From Opitutia bacterium (GTDB lineage: Bacteria; Verrucomicrobiota; Verrucomicrobiia; Opitutales; UBA953): a DNA stretch of 17,078 nt. Position numbers and translations under genes: made by a program. Positions 7,474-14,574 of this stretch are shown piece by piece; within the stretch, counting starts at the first letter, position 1; each line of letters opens with the position of its first letter. The stretch spans positions 1 to 17,078 of the forward strand of contig JAJPZB010000025.1 of NCBI GenBank assembly GCA_021204635.1, written 5' to 3'. The notes below the pieces were generated by a model, which saw only the letters and a program-made list of their open reading frames with translations, had not been told where the DNA came from and searched no databases.

Positions 7474-8973
7474 TTAGTTGAGTTCCTCGACTGTGACGAG
7501 GTGCGAGACGCCGTTGACGCCGAGGCGCATGCTCGTGACGTTGCCACTGACCGAGACGCTGCCGGAGATTTTCTGCGGCGCGACGGTTGCGGGCGCCGCC
7601 GGAGCCGGTGCTGCCGCAGGTTTCGGAGCTTCTTTCGGGGGGAAATAGAGCTCTTTCAATTGTTGCGGGAACATCGCGTAAATGACGCAGTGTTCGTCGT
7701 CCGCCGGCATGCTGTTTTCTTTCAATTCCTTGCGAATCGCCTCCATGCGCGGTTTGAGCAAATCTGCCGGCCGGCAAGAGATTGGGTCTTTCTTGGAATT
7801 TTTCGCGGCGAGAGCCTGAATCTCGGGATCGACGGGGGCGGGGGTTTGCCCGAAGTATCCGAGCGCAATATCCATGGCGCCCGGAATGAATTGTTTCCAG
7901 CGGCCGAATTTCACGTTCATCGCAGCCTGCGTCCCGACAATCTGCGAGGTCGGCGTGACGAGCGGCGTCCAACCGAGTTTCTCGCGCACGTAGGGGATTT
8001 CCGAGCAAACTTCCTCGAATTTGTCTTCCATCTTCAACTCTTTGAGTTGGTTGCGGAAGTTCGAGAGCATCCCGCCCGGAACCTCGTAGCGAAGGGCATC
8101 GACGTTGACGACCTCGTTTTTGTGGCTCGTGAACTTGGAAAGTTCCTCGTAAACGACTTTCTCGTATTCGGAAATTTCGGCGATGAGCTTCGCGTCATAT
8201 CCCTTCGGGCAACGCTCGTGGTTGCTGAGAAGCGCGAGCATGCGAACGTGGTCTGGCTGCGAAGTGCCGTCGGAGAACGGCTTCACGGAGACGTCTATAC
8301 AATCAACTCCGGCATCGACGGCGGCGAGGTAAGACGCTGCGCCGAGGCCTGCCGTTTCGTGCGTGTGCATCCAAACGGGGACTTTGACGTTGGCCTTCAA
8401 CCCCTTGATGATGTCGTATGCCGCGCGCGGCGGAACGAGACCCGCCATGTCTTTGAGGCAGATGCTCGCGACGCCCATTTCGGCGAGTTGGCAACCGAGT
8501 TTGACAAAGCCTTCGACGGTGTGCACGGGGCTCTTCGTGTAGCAAATTGTGCCCTGAGCTTCGCCGCCCGCCTTTTTCGTCGCCTCAATCGCGGTGCGCA
8601 TGTTGCGCGGGTCGTTGAGCGCGTCGAAAATGCGGATTGTGTTCATTCCGTGCTTTATGCATTGCGCGGCAAAAGTGGAAACGACGTCGTCCGGCGACTG
8701 GTTGTATGCGACGATGTTTTGCCCGCGCATGAGCATCATGTGCGGAGTTTTCGTGCCGGCGCGAATTGCGTCGAGGCGTTTGAAGGGAAATTCTTTGAGG
8801 AAGCGCAATCCTGCGTCGATAGTCGCCCCGCCCCATGTTTCCAAACGCCCGTATCCGACGGCGTCGAGTTTGGAGAGGATTGGGAGCATTTGCGCTGTGC
8901 TCATCCGCGTCGCCGCGAGCGATTGGTGCGCGTCGCGGAGGAGCGTGCAATTGAATACAACCGGTTTCATCAT
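7474..8973 (-). CDS. Pyruvate carboxylase subunit B / oxaloacetate decarboxylase alpha-type protein, no biotinyl domain
   Basis: The protein is a carboxyltransferase of the PycB/OadA family, which moves a carboxyl group between biotin and pyruvate/oxaloacetate (or a related acyl substrate). The HMGL-like TIM barrel carries the metal and active-site signatures DAHQSLAATRM (14-24), CLKDMAG with the lysine at 174 expected to be carbamylated, and HTHETAG (His203, His205). The conserved PYC_OADA domain follows to about residue 445. A Pro/Ala linker (450-466) then leads to only about 33 residues, without the AMKM biotin-attachment motif. The biotin carrier must therefore be a separate protein if the enzyme works in the usual way. 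The start at 8973 (or the adjacent ATG at 8970) is chosen because family members begin just before this point; AGGA lies about 11 bases upstream. The family is sure, the substrate is not. Confidence 0.9.
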   Translation of the reverse strand: MMKPVVFNCTLLRDAHQSLAATRMSTAQMLPILSKLDAVGYGRLETWGGATIDAGLRFLKEFPFKRLDAIRAGTKTPHMMLMRGQNIVAYNQSPDDVVSTFAAQCIKHGMNTIRIFDALNDPRNMRTAIEATKKAGGEAQGTICYTKSPVHTVEGFVKLGCQLAEMGVASICLKDMAGLVPPRAAYDIIKGLKANVKVPVWMHTHETAGLGAASYLAAVDAGVDCIDVSVKPFSDGTSQPDHVRMLALLSNHERCPKGYDAKLIAEISEYEKVVYEELSKFTSHKNEVVNVDALRYEVPGGMLSNFRNQLKELKMEDKFEEVCSEIPYVREKLGWTPLVTPTSQIVGTQAAMNVKFGRWKQFIPGAMDIALGYFGQTPAPVDPEIQALAAKNSKKDPISCRPADLLKPRMEAIRKELKENSMPADDEHCVIYAMFPQQLKELYFPPKEAPKPAAAPAPAAPATVAPQKISGSVSVSGNVTSMRLGVNGVSHLVTVEELN

Positions 8974-9006
8974 AATAACTTTTTTCCTATGTCTTTCGTT
9001 TGCGAA

Positions 9007-9020
9007 CCTGCCGAAGCAGG
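9007..9020 (-). other. Small UUCG-loop hairpin upstream of the decarboxylase-like gene
   Basis: CCTGC (9007-9011) and GCAGG (9016-9020) flank CGAA on +. On the - strand transcript this is a 5-base-pair stem closed by a UUCG tetraloop, a very stable fold. It lies in the 5' leader of the gene starting at 8973, or in the distal 3' region of nadC. There is no U-tract after it, so it is not an obvious terminator. Confidence 0.4.
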
Positions 9021-9075
9021 CGGCTTGAATGTTAAATGCGGATTCTCGCTTTTCTCGGACGTTTTGTCGAGTTCT

Positions 9076-9156
9076 AAGAGTAGCGCCGACGACGCCGAAA
9101 TATGTTCGCCGCAGCGGCAAATTTCCCCGCGCGAATCCGGCGCTCTCGCTACTCTT
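9076..9156 (-). other. Long inverted repeat beginning at the nadC stop codon
   Basis: AAGAGTAGCG (9076-9085) is a perfect 10-base complement of CGCTACTCTT (9147-9156), which contains the nadC stop codon. An inner GCCG (9085-9088) can extend the stem with CGGC (9138-9141) across a bulge. The enclosed stretch holds a second hairpin, GCCGC-A-GCGGC (9108-9118). The arrangement suggests a folded 3' end for the nadC mRNA, perhaps with a processing or stabilising role. No U-tract follows, so standard termination is not supported. Confidence 0.45.
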
Positions 9157-10087
9157 TCCAATCGAGCCCGATGTCGATCCACGCGACGTTGTGCGTGAGC
9201 GCGCCGCAGGAAACGAAGTCTGCCCCGACGCTTCCCAACTCCGGCAGGCTTTTCAGTGAAACGCCGCCGCTGATCTCCGTCCACGCATTGTCACCAATCA
9301 TCGCGACTGCGGCGCGCAAATTTTCGACCGTGAAGTTGTCAAGCAAAATGATGTCCGCACCGGCTTCCAAGACAGGCGGAATTTGGGCGATGCCATCGAC
9401 TTCGACCTCGCAAAGCAAATCGGGGCGCTCAGAGCGCGCGTGGCGCACGAGAGCGGCGAGCGCCGAGCCCGCGACAGCCTCGTCTGCGGCGAGATGGTTG
9501 TCTTTAAGCATGAGGCGGTCAAAGAGCCCGATTCTGTGGTTCCACCCGCCGCCGCACGCGACGGAATATTTGTCCAAGACGCGGTGCCCTGGCGTCGTCT
9601 TGCGCGTGTCGAGCAAGCGCGTTTTCGAGCCCGCGAGAGCCGCGACGCACTTTGCAGTCTCCGTCGCGATTCCGCTCATCCGCTGCACGAAATTCAGCAT
9701 GACGCGCTCCGCCGAGAGCATTTCGTCTGCGCGCCCGCTGATTGTCCCGACGACAGTCCCCGCCGCCACGGCGTCGCCGTCTTTCGCGAAAAACTCCGCC
9801 GCGACATTGTTGCCGTAGCATTTCAAGATCTCGGGAATCATGCGCAAGCCCGCGAGCGTGCACGGCTTTCTCGCGACAAAATTTGCCGCCGCAATTTTCC
9901 CCTTTGGCACCGAAACCTCCGTCGTTGGGTCGCCGGCGCGCTGCGGGCGCATTGCGGGAATGAGGCCTTCGCCCGCCGTGTCTTCGCTTCGCGCGAGCCC
10001 GATTATTTTCGCGAGATACGCGGGATCAATTTCCTCCCACGCAAGCCTGTGGCAGAGCGCGGGAGCGTCTTTCAACGATTTTTTCAT
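9149..10087 (-). CDS. nadC: Nicotinate-nucleotide pyrophosphorylase (quinolinate phosphoribosyltransferase)
   Basis: The enzyme converts quinolinate and PRPP to nicotinate mononucleotide, CO2 and pyrophosphate, the step that joins de novo NAD synthesis to the salvage route. The 312-residue product has GDPTTEVSVP near 52-61 in the N-terminal sandwich domain. The barrel carries LDTRKTTPGHR (159-169 region), GGWNHRIGLFD (180-190), LKDNH (194-198), CEVEVD, LLDNF and ISGGV, all typical of NadC. A short insertion precedes the GDPTT motif compared with many relatives. The frame is open to an ATG at 10120; I prefer 10087 (MKKSLKD) because homologous sequence begins soon after. Neither start has a clear Shine-Dalgarno. 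nadA and nadB are not in this window. Confidence 0.93.
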   Translation of the reverse strand: MKKSLKDAPALCHRLAWEEIDPAYLAKIIGLARSEDTAGEGLIPAMRPQRAGDPTTEVSVPKGKIAAANFVARKPCTLAGLRMIPEILKCYGNNVAAEFFAKDGDAVAAGTVVGTISGRADEMLSAERVMLNFVQRMSGIATETAKCVAALAGSKTRLLDTRKTTPGHRVLDKYSVACGGGWNHRIGLFDRLMLKDNHLAADEAVAGSALAALVRHARSERPDLLCEVEVDGIAQIPPVLEAGADIILLDNFTVENLRAAVAMIGDNAWTEISGGVSLKSLPELGSVGADFVSCGALTHNVAWIDIGLDWKE

Positions 10088-10177
10088 GCGCGAAAAAATA
10101 GTGCTTCGCGGCATTGGCATAAAGACTAAACGGCAGGCGCATTGGCGCGGAATTTAGCATTGTTGTGGGGCAAAAAA

Positions 10178-10208
10178 TTGTTTCCAAAACGCGATTTTTG
10201 CTTACAAT
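10178..10208 (+). promoter_or_regulatory. Candidate sigma-70-type promoter for the stress protein
   Basis: TACAAT at 10203-10208 is a good -10 hexamer. TTGTTT at 10178-10183 could be the -35 element, but the 19-base spacer is long; TTTCCA at 10181-10186 gives 16 bases with a poorer hexamer. A start site near 10215 would give a leader of about 60 bases before the ATG at 10278. This lies in the 190-base divergent spacer with nadC. Confidence 0.4.
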
Positions 10209-10277
10209 CGGCAAGCGATTCGGGAGTTTCCCGAAGTGATTCACCCCACAGTTAAACCCCAAGCAGAAAGGCATTCC

Positions 10278-11132
10278 ATGAACAATATCTTAGCATGCAT
10301 AGATGGTTCGAGATACGGTCAAGTCTGCGTCCAATACGCGATTTGGCTCTCGAAGAAAACGGATATGAACGTTTCCGCTCTCTACGTTTCCGAGCTTTGG
10401 CAATACGAAACGCCGCTGATCGCGGACTTCGGCGGCACGCTCGGCACGCAGCCCTACCTCGGGCTCACGGCGCAACTGAAAGAAGTCGAAGAGCAAAAGG
10501 CGAAGGTGATTTCCGACTACATTCGCTCGGAATTTTCCAAAGCCGGAATCCCAAACCGCGTGGAATTTTTCCACCGCTCGGGGCTTCTCGTGGATTGCAT
10601 CGACGAGTTTGAAAACACGCGCAAGGACATCGGCGTCATCGTCCTCGGAAAGCGCGGCGAAAACGCCAACTTCGCGAAGGGGCAACTCGGCTCGAACATG
10701 GAGCGCGTCATTCGCGCAACAAACCGCCCGTGCTTCGTCGCGAACAGGAAATTCATCGAGCAAAAGAAGCTGCTTCTCGCCTACGACGGAAGCGCGAGCG
10801 CGACAAAGGCGCTCGAATACCTCGCCACGCAAAAGCAGTTTATCGAGCAGGAAATCCACCTCATCACGGTCTCGAAGCCCGGTCAGGAGACGGACGCCAC
10901 GCGCTTGCTCTTCGAGGCTGAGGCGCGTTTCTCCGGCGGGCCGCACACGCCGATTTGCCAGGTCTTGGCGGGAACGCCTGCCGACGCAATCGCGAAGTAT
11001 GTTGTCGATAACGACATCACCTGCGTGATCATGGGCGCATACGGGCACTCGCGGATTCGCCGCTTCATCATCGGGAGCACGACAACAGAGCTCGTCCGCC
11101 GTTGCCTCGTTCCCGTGATAATGTTCCGTTAG
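10278..11132 (+). CDS. Universal stress protein, two tandem Usp domains
   Basis: This 284-residue soluble protein contains two UspA-fold domains. The first spans about 1-158 with the opening strand NILACIDGS and a nucleotide-binding-like pattern G124-x2-G127-x10-GS (138-139). The second spans about 163-284 with LLLAYDGS (166-172 region) and a canonical G253-x2-G256-x9-GS (266-267). The canonical motif predicts ATP binding in the second domain; the first has one extra residue in the loop. Such proteins support survival under starvation or stress, but the specific role cannot be told from sequence. AAAGG lies six bases before the ATG at 10278 and argues for this start over one at 10236. A strong hairpin terminator follows, so the gene looks monocistronic. 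Confidence 0.93.
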   Translation: MNNILACIDGSRYGQVCVQYAIWLSKKTDMNVSALYVSELWQYETPLIADFGGTLGTQPYLGLTAQLKEVEEQKAKVISDYIRSEFSKAGIPNRVEFFHRSGLLVDCIDEFENTRKDIGVIVLGKRGENANFAKGQLGSNMERVIRATNRPCFVANRKFIEQKKLLLAYDGSASATKALEYLATQKQFIEQEIHLITVSKPGQETDATRLLFEAEARFSGGPHTPICQVLAGTPADAIAKYVVDNDITCVIMGAYGHSRIRRFIIGSTTTELVRRCLVPVIMFR

Positions 11133-11179
11133 CCACCACAGACTCCGGCATCGTGGTGGCGCGACGCCACCACCAACCC
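11132..11179. repeat. Hairpin-edged copy of the CACCACCAACCC repeat after uspA
   Basis: GCCACCAC (11132-11139), GTGGTGGC (11153-11160) and GCCACCAC (11166-11173) follow the stop codon. The middle copy can pair with either neighbour, with loops of 13 or 5 bases, so two exclusive hairpins are possible. The last GCCACCAC is the start of a full repeat unit, CCACCACCAACCC (11167-11179). The cluster lies between the stop codon and the terminator hairpin. Confidence 0.7.
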
Positions 11180-11183
11180 ACTC

Positions 11184-11221
11184 CGCGTTCTCGCAAGTTT
11201 CCCCTGCGGGAACGCGTTTTT
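11184..11221 (+). terminator. Intrinsic terminator between convergent genes
   Basis: CGCGTTCTCGCA (11184-11195) pairs with TGCGGGAACGCG (11205-11216) over 12 base pairs, including one T-G wobble, with a 9-base loop. A run of five T (11217-11221) follows on +, giving a strong terminator for the stress protein gene. The T-run overlaps the TAA stop codon (11220-11222) of the convergent membrane protein gene. On - the hairpin lacks a U-tract, so it terminates best in the + direction. Confidence 0.88.
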
Positions 11222-11993
11222 ATCGGTCAAAATCCGCGAGCACTTCCTCGAGGATTTTTTTCAGCGACGGGCTGCGCGTGTTTTTCAGGCGATTTTGAAA
11301 ATATTCCTTGACGGCGGGAACTCGCTCGGGAAAGCGCTCTTTCGCGATATTCGCGTAGGCAAAAAACGCGAACCACGGAATCTCGCGGCTTTCCATCGCC
11401 CTGCGATAAAGCCCCATGACGCGCTCAAAATCGGGCGTCCCCGAGATCATCGCGGTTTTTATGAGCGTCAGTTGCGCGGAGTAAGTAAAAACTTTTCCCT
11501 GCCCGGGAAATTGCTTTTCCATTTGGTCGAGCAGTTCGAGCGCGGATTCAAATGCCTTGCGGTGAATCTCGGACTGCACCTGATCGGAAACCATGCTCCC
11601 GCCGCGCCCGATTATCGTCCACGCAGGAAAGTCGTACGCGATGGTGCTCACAGAATTTTCCCAGAAAAAGTAATTCATGGGGTCGAGCGTTCGCGCGAGC
11701 GCCATGCAGGATTCGCACGAGGCCGCGTCTTTTTTCGACCAAAAATGCACCGAGCGCAGCCACGCGATGTCTGCGAGCACAGTGCGAAAACCACCGAGCG
11801 TGGCGAGCGCAACACCGGTGCCGGCGCTCTCGGAAAGCGCCTCAGATGAGACCTCCGGCATCGTCTTGCGAACCTCTTCCCACGCGCTTTTTTCTAACGG
11901 CGACAACAATATGCCCGCCACAAACACGACGCAGATCCCGACGCCGAAGCGCGACAGGAAAATTTTCACGATCTCGTAAATTTGCTTGCGCAT
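11220..11993 (-). CDS. Membrane-anchored TPR-like protein of unknown function
   Basis: The 257-residue product has one N-terminal membrane segment (about 12-31) and a helical, presumably extracytoplasmic body. The pattern GGFRTVLADIAWLR (67-80) followed by a helix pair around LDPMNYFFWENS (103-114) resembles TPR-like proteins that I recall following ABC-2 transporters in Planctomycetota and Verrucomicrobiota; this is recollection, not a search. A CESC pair (93-96) could form a disulfide or bind metal. It lies 45 bases after the permease and is probably the last gene of that operon. There is no clear Shine-Dalgarno at the ATG. Function is unknown; a role beside the transporter is inferred from position only. 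Confidence 0.8.
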   Translation of the reverse strand: MRKQIYEIVKIFLSRFGVGICVVFVAGILLSPLEKSAWEEVRKTMPEVSSEALSESAGTGVALATLGGFRTVLADIAWLRSVHFWSKKDAASCESCMALARTLDPMNYFFWENSVSTIAYDFPAWTIIGRGGSMVSDQVQSEIHRKAFESALELLDQMEKQFPGQGKVFTYSAQLTLIKTAMISGTPDFERVMGLYRRAMESREIPWFAFFAYANIAKERFPERVPAVKEYFQNRLKNTRSPSLKKILEEVLADFDR

Positions 11994-12038
11994 TCGCTTT
12001 TGTGGCGGGAGTTCAAATTCTCATTGTTGTGGGCAGGC

Positions 12039-12860
12039 TCACATCTCGCGCTTTCTGAAAAACAAAACCGCAACAATGAGCAGGACGATTGTCCACACGA
12101 CGCCGTAGCCGAAAATCTCCGCGAGCGTCCCCGCAGGCACGCCGGTTTTTTCGAGAGTTAATTGCTGCCCGACGTTGAAAAGCTGCAAGTTTGGCAGGCA
12201 TTTCGTCACCACAATCGCGCATATTTTCGCAACAATCGCAGATTGTTCCGACGCCGCAACATCGCGCAAAAGGTATTGCAACTGCGCGATCAAAAGCCCG
12301 CAGAACGAGACCACAATCGCGTAGAGATACGTCTGCGAAAAGCTCGTGAGCGCCATTGTCAGCGCGGCGGCTATGCTGAGCCTGAGCCATTGCAAGAACG
12401 CGAAAATCGCGAGTCCGGAGAAACTCAGAAACGGCTCGGGCAGCCCGTGCGACAATGCGTCTGCCGCGAGAACGGGTTGCCGCACTGCGAGGACGATGGC
12501 GAGCATTCCCGCCATTATCAGCGTGAAAACGCCGAGCAAAAGCCAGATGCCGAGAAATTTCCCCACGATGAACGCGCTTCGGTTCACCGGCTTCGCGAGC
12601 AAGGTTATCGCCGTGCGGTTTTCTATCTCCGAGAAAAACAGCTGCACGCTCATCACAACAGCGAGAATCGAGCCGAACAAAAAGAGCCCGCCGAAGCCGA
12701 AATCCGCGATGAATTTCAGCTCCGAATTCCCGAAATCAAAGCCCGACAGCCCTACCGAAACCGCCGTCATCACGACAGCGAGAATGACGAGGAAATTGAA
12801 AAATTTCTGCCTGACGGCTTCGAGAAACGTGTTCTTCGCAATCCAGTAAATCGGCATCAT
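12039..12860 (-). CDS. ABC-2 type transporter permease
   Basis: This 273-residue integral membrane protein has six predicted helices (about 20-38, 55-76, 101-126, 147-172, 177-196 and 248-268). It ends in FFRKREM, a common terminus of ABC-2 permeases. The segment FFSEIENRTAITLLAKPV (75-92) is the conserved cytoplasmic loop of this family. Its ATG overlaps the ATPase stop codon as ATGA, a sign of translational coupling. AAAGGAG lies about 7 bases upstream. A second ATG lies at 12857. The substrate cannot be told: related systems export drugs, polysaccharide parts or gliding components. Confidence 0.9.
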   Translation of the reverse strand: MMPIYWIAKNTFLEAVRQKFFNFLVILAVVMTAVSVGLSGFDFGNSELKFIADFGFGGLFLFGSILAVVMSVQLFFSEIENRTAITLLAKPVNRSAFIVGKFLGIWLLLGVFTLIMAGMLAIVLAVRQPVLAADALSHGLPEPFLSFSGLAIFAFLQWLRLSIAAALTMALTSFSQTYLYAIVVSFCGLLIAQLQYLLRDVAASEQSAIVAKICAIVVTKCLPNLQLFNVGQQLTLEKTGVPAGTLAEIFGYGVVWTIVLLIVAVLFFRKREM

Positions 12861-13744
12861 TTGCGATCTCCTTTCGAGAAATTTTCGATGAAGAACTTTT
12901 CCAAAGAAATGCGCGGGTGCGTGATTTCTTCAAGCTTCGCGCCGCGACGCCGCATAAATTCGCCGAGCGCCGCAATGTCCGCCTCGGAGAAATTTTCGAG
13001 ACCCGAAACGCAAAAATTCATCTTGTCTTTCTGCGTCAAAATCGATTCGAGCGTGCCGGCGACGACGAGCCTCCCGCGATCCATCACGGCGACGCGGTCG
13101 CAAATGCTCTCGACCTGCCCGAGCAAATGGGAGCAGAGCACGACGGTCTTCCCGCGCTTTTTCATCGACAAAATGCACTCGCCAATCGCCGCCGCACCAA
13201 TCGGGTCGATGCCCGCCGTCGGCTCGTCGAGAATGACGAGTTGCGGGTCGTGCGCAATCGCCTGCGCGACGCCGATTCTCTGCAACATTCCCTTGGAATA
13301 AGTCTTGACGCGGCGATCAGCGGCGTCGGTCATTCCCGTGATTTCGAGCGCGGATTCAATCGCGGCGTCGAGAGATTTCTCGGGGACGCCGGAGATTCTC
13401 GCGTAGAAGCGGACGAGCTCGCGGCCCGTCAAATATCCGTAGAAATACGGCGCCTCCGGCAAAAAGCCCACATTCTCTCGCGCCGCGACAAACGCGCTTT
13501 CGACGCCGAAAATTTTGCACGTGCCCGCCGTCGGACGAAAAATGCCGAGAATTATCTTCAGCGTCGTCGATTTCCCCGAGCCGTTGGGGCCGAGCAACCC
13601 GAAAATTTCGCCGCTATTCACGCAGAGGGAAACGTCATCGACGGCGCGCAATTTCACGCCGCGGATCCCGATCCGGAAATCCTTTGTCAAGTGAGAAATT
13701 TCTATCGCGGGAACTCCCCCGCCGGCGATGGAGTTTTCTGCCAT
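12857..13744 (-). CDS. ABC-2 type transporter ATP-binding protein
   Basis: This 295-residue ATPase powers the permease encoded next to it. It has Walker A GPNGSGKST (52-60), a signature of the form YSKGMLQR (149-156) that replaces the classical LSGGQ as is usual in ABC-2 systems, Walker B LVILDEPTAGID (169-180), and the switch histidine at 206 (CSHLL). The Q-loop region reads VGFLPEAP, again normal for this subgroup. A C-terminal extension of about 60 residues follows the core. The start codon is only 10 bases after the acylphosphatase stop, so the two are likely cotranscribed. No Shine-Dalgarno is visible; translation may be coupled to the upstream gene. Confidence 0.94.
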   Translation of the reverse strand: MAENSIAGGGVPAIEISHLTKDFRIGIRGVKLRAVDDVSLCVNSGEIFGLLGPNGSGKSTTLKIILGIFRPTAGTCKIFGVESAFVAARENVGFLPEAPYFYGYLTGRELVRFYARISGVPEKSLDAAIESALEITGMTDAADRRVKTYSKGMLQRIGVAQAIAHDPQLVILDEPTAGIDPIGAAAIGECILSMKKRGKTVVLCSHLLGQVESICDRVAVMDRGRLVVAGTLESILTQKDKMNFCVSGLENFSEADIAALGEFMRRRGAKLEEITHPRISLEKFFIENFSKGDRK

Positions 13745-13754
13745 AAAAAGAAAA

Positions 13755-14036
13755 TCAGGGAATTATACGAAAGCCGCGCGCGCAGGCAGGCGCGAAAAAC
13801 GTCTTTTTCTCCACGTCTTTTATAAACGCTTTCATCTCGCAACAAACCGCATCGAAGAACTCGGAGACTTCGCGTTCCGCGCCCTCGGCGTGAAGCAAAA
13901 CGTCGCCGTCGGGCAAATTTTGCACCGTGCCCGCAACTTCGTACCCGCGCGCGACGTGCAACGTCTGAAAGCGAAATCCGACGCCCTGCACCCGCCCTTT
14001 GAAACGCGCTTCAACGTGAAAAACCTGTCTCTCCAT
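13755..14036 (-). CDS. acyP: Acylphosphatase
   Basis: This 93-residue enzyme hydrolyses acyl phosphates such as carbamoyl phosphate and 1,3-bisphosphoglycerate. The signature GRVQGVGFRFQTLHVA (14-29) carries the catalytic arginine (Arg22), and GTVQNLPDGDV (36-46) carries the catalytic asparagine (Asn40), so the protein should be active. Length is typical. The frame stays open upstream to about 14123, but residues before 14036 (MERQVFHV) do not look like the family, so I chose 14036. No Shine-Dalgarno is visible. It appears to be the first gene of the ABC operon, and it diverges from queD across 86 bases. Confidence 0.88.
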   Translation of the reverse strand: MERQVFHVEARFKGRVQGVGFRFQTLHVARGYEVAGTVQNLPDGDVLLHAEGAEREVSEFFDAVCCEMKAFIKDVEKKTFFAPACARGFRIIP

Positions 14037-14065
14037 GTCGCAAAATGCAAAACCGTTCCAGCAAA

Positions 14066-14099
14066 CGCGGCGAGAAAATTTTCTCGCAAGAAAGCCGCG
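14066..14099. promoter_or_regulatory. Perfect 18-base palindrome in the acyP-queD divergent spacer
   Basis: GCGAGAAAATTTTCTCGC at 14070-14087 is a perfect 18-base palindrome, the form expected of a binding site for a dimeric repressor. It overlaps a second pair, CGCGGC (14066-14071) and GCCGCG (14094-14099), which could form an alternative stem in a queD leader RNA. It lies 34 bases from the acyP start and 35 from the queD start. GAAAATTTT-like strings are frequent in this genome, which lowers the weight of the A/T core, but the symmetrical GCGAG arms are less easily explained. Confidence 0.45.
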
Positions 14100-14122
14100 C
14101 CGCAAAGCAAGATTCCCGCGCA

Positions 14123-14551
14123 ATGCACACCTGCGAAAAAATTTACACCGACATTCCGATCGGGCACGTCCAGCACCGCCACACGGGTCACTGCAGATTC
14201 GTGCACGGTCACAATTGGTCGCTCGCGCTCACGCTCGAATGTTCCGAGCTCGACGAACTCGGCTTCGTCATGGATTTCGGCGAAATGAAATTTATCGCAA
14301 ATTGGATTTCCGAAAATCTCGACCACGCGTTCGCGTTCTCGAAAAACGACGCCGAGGGCTTGAAAATGCTCGCCGCGTTCCCGCATTTGTTCAAGCCATA
14401 CATCGTGGAAAATTCCTCCGCAGAAGGCATGGCGAGCCACCTCTTCGGCGTATTCGACAAACTCATTCGCGAGAAAACAAGCGGCCGCGCGTGGCTGAAA
14501 TCAATTCGCGTCGGCGAGGATGGGAAAAATTTCGCCACATTCGCGAAATAA
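14123..14551 (+). CDS. queD: 6-carboxy-5,6,7,8-tetrahydropterin synthase (QueD family)
   Basis: The enzyme makes 6-carboxytetrahydropterin from dihydroneopterin triphosphate, an early step toward preQ0 and queuosine. The 142-residue product has the catalytic cysteine and zinc histidines in GHCRFVHGHNW (22-32: Cys24, His28, His30), a His-rich stretch before it (GHVQHRH at 14-20), MDFGEMK (50-56) and LDHAF (66-70). The arrangement is typical of QueD rather than of the pterin enzyme PTPS, and the adjacent queE strongly supports this. An in-frame ATG at 14045 would add 26 unrelated residues, so 14123 is preferred; no Shine-Dalgarno is clear. No preQ1 riboswitch could be recognised in the leader. 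Confidence 0.92.
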   Translation: MHTCEKIYTDIPIGHVQHRHTGHCRFVHGHNWSLALTLECSELDELGFVMDFGEMKFIANWISENLDHAFAFSKNDAEGLKMLAAFPHLFKPYIVENSSAEGMASHLFGVFDKLIREKTSGRAWLKSIRVGEDGKNFATFAK

Positions 14552-14574
14552 AATCCGCACCCGCAACAAACGCC

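Noticed and set aside
7429..9198. 589-codon open frame on + opposite the decarboxylase-like gene
   Set aside because: Antisense shadow of a clearly conserved gene; composition unlike a real protein.
12162..13301. 379-codon open frame on + opposite the ABC genes
   Set aside because: Antisense to the ATPase and permease, whose motifs are unambiguous; its sequence is charged and domainless.
14036..14123. preQ1 riboswitch before queD
   Set aside because: The short leader has a palindrome but I could not find the H-type pseudoknot with A-rich tail expected of preQ1-I, nor preQ1-II or -III features.
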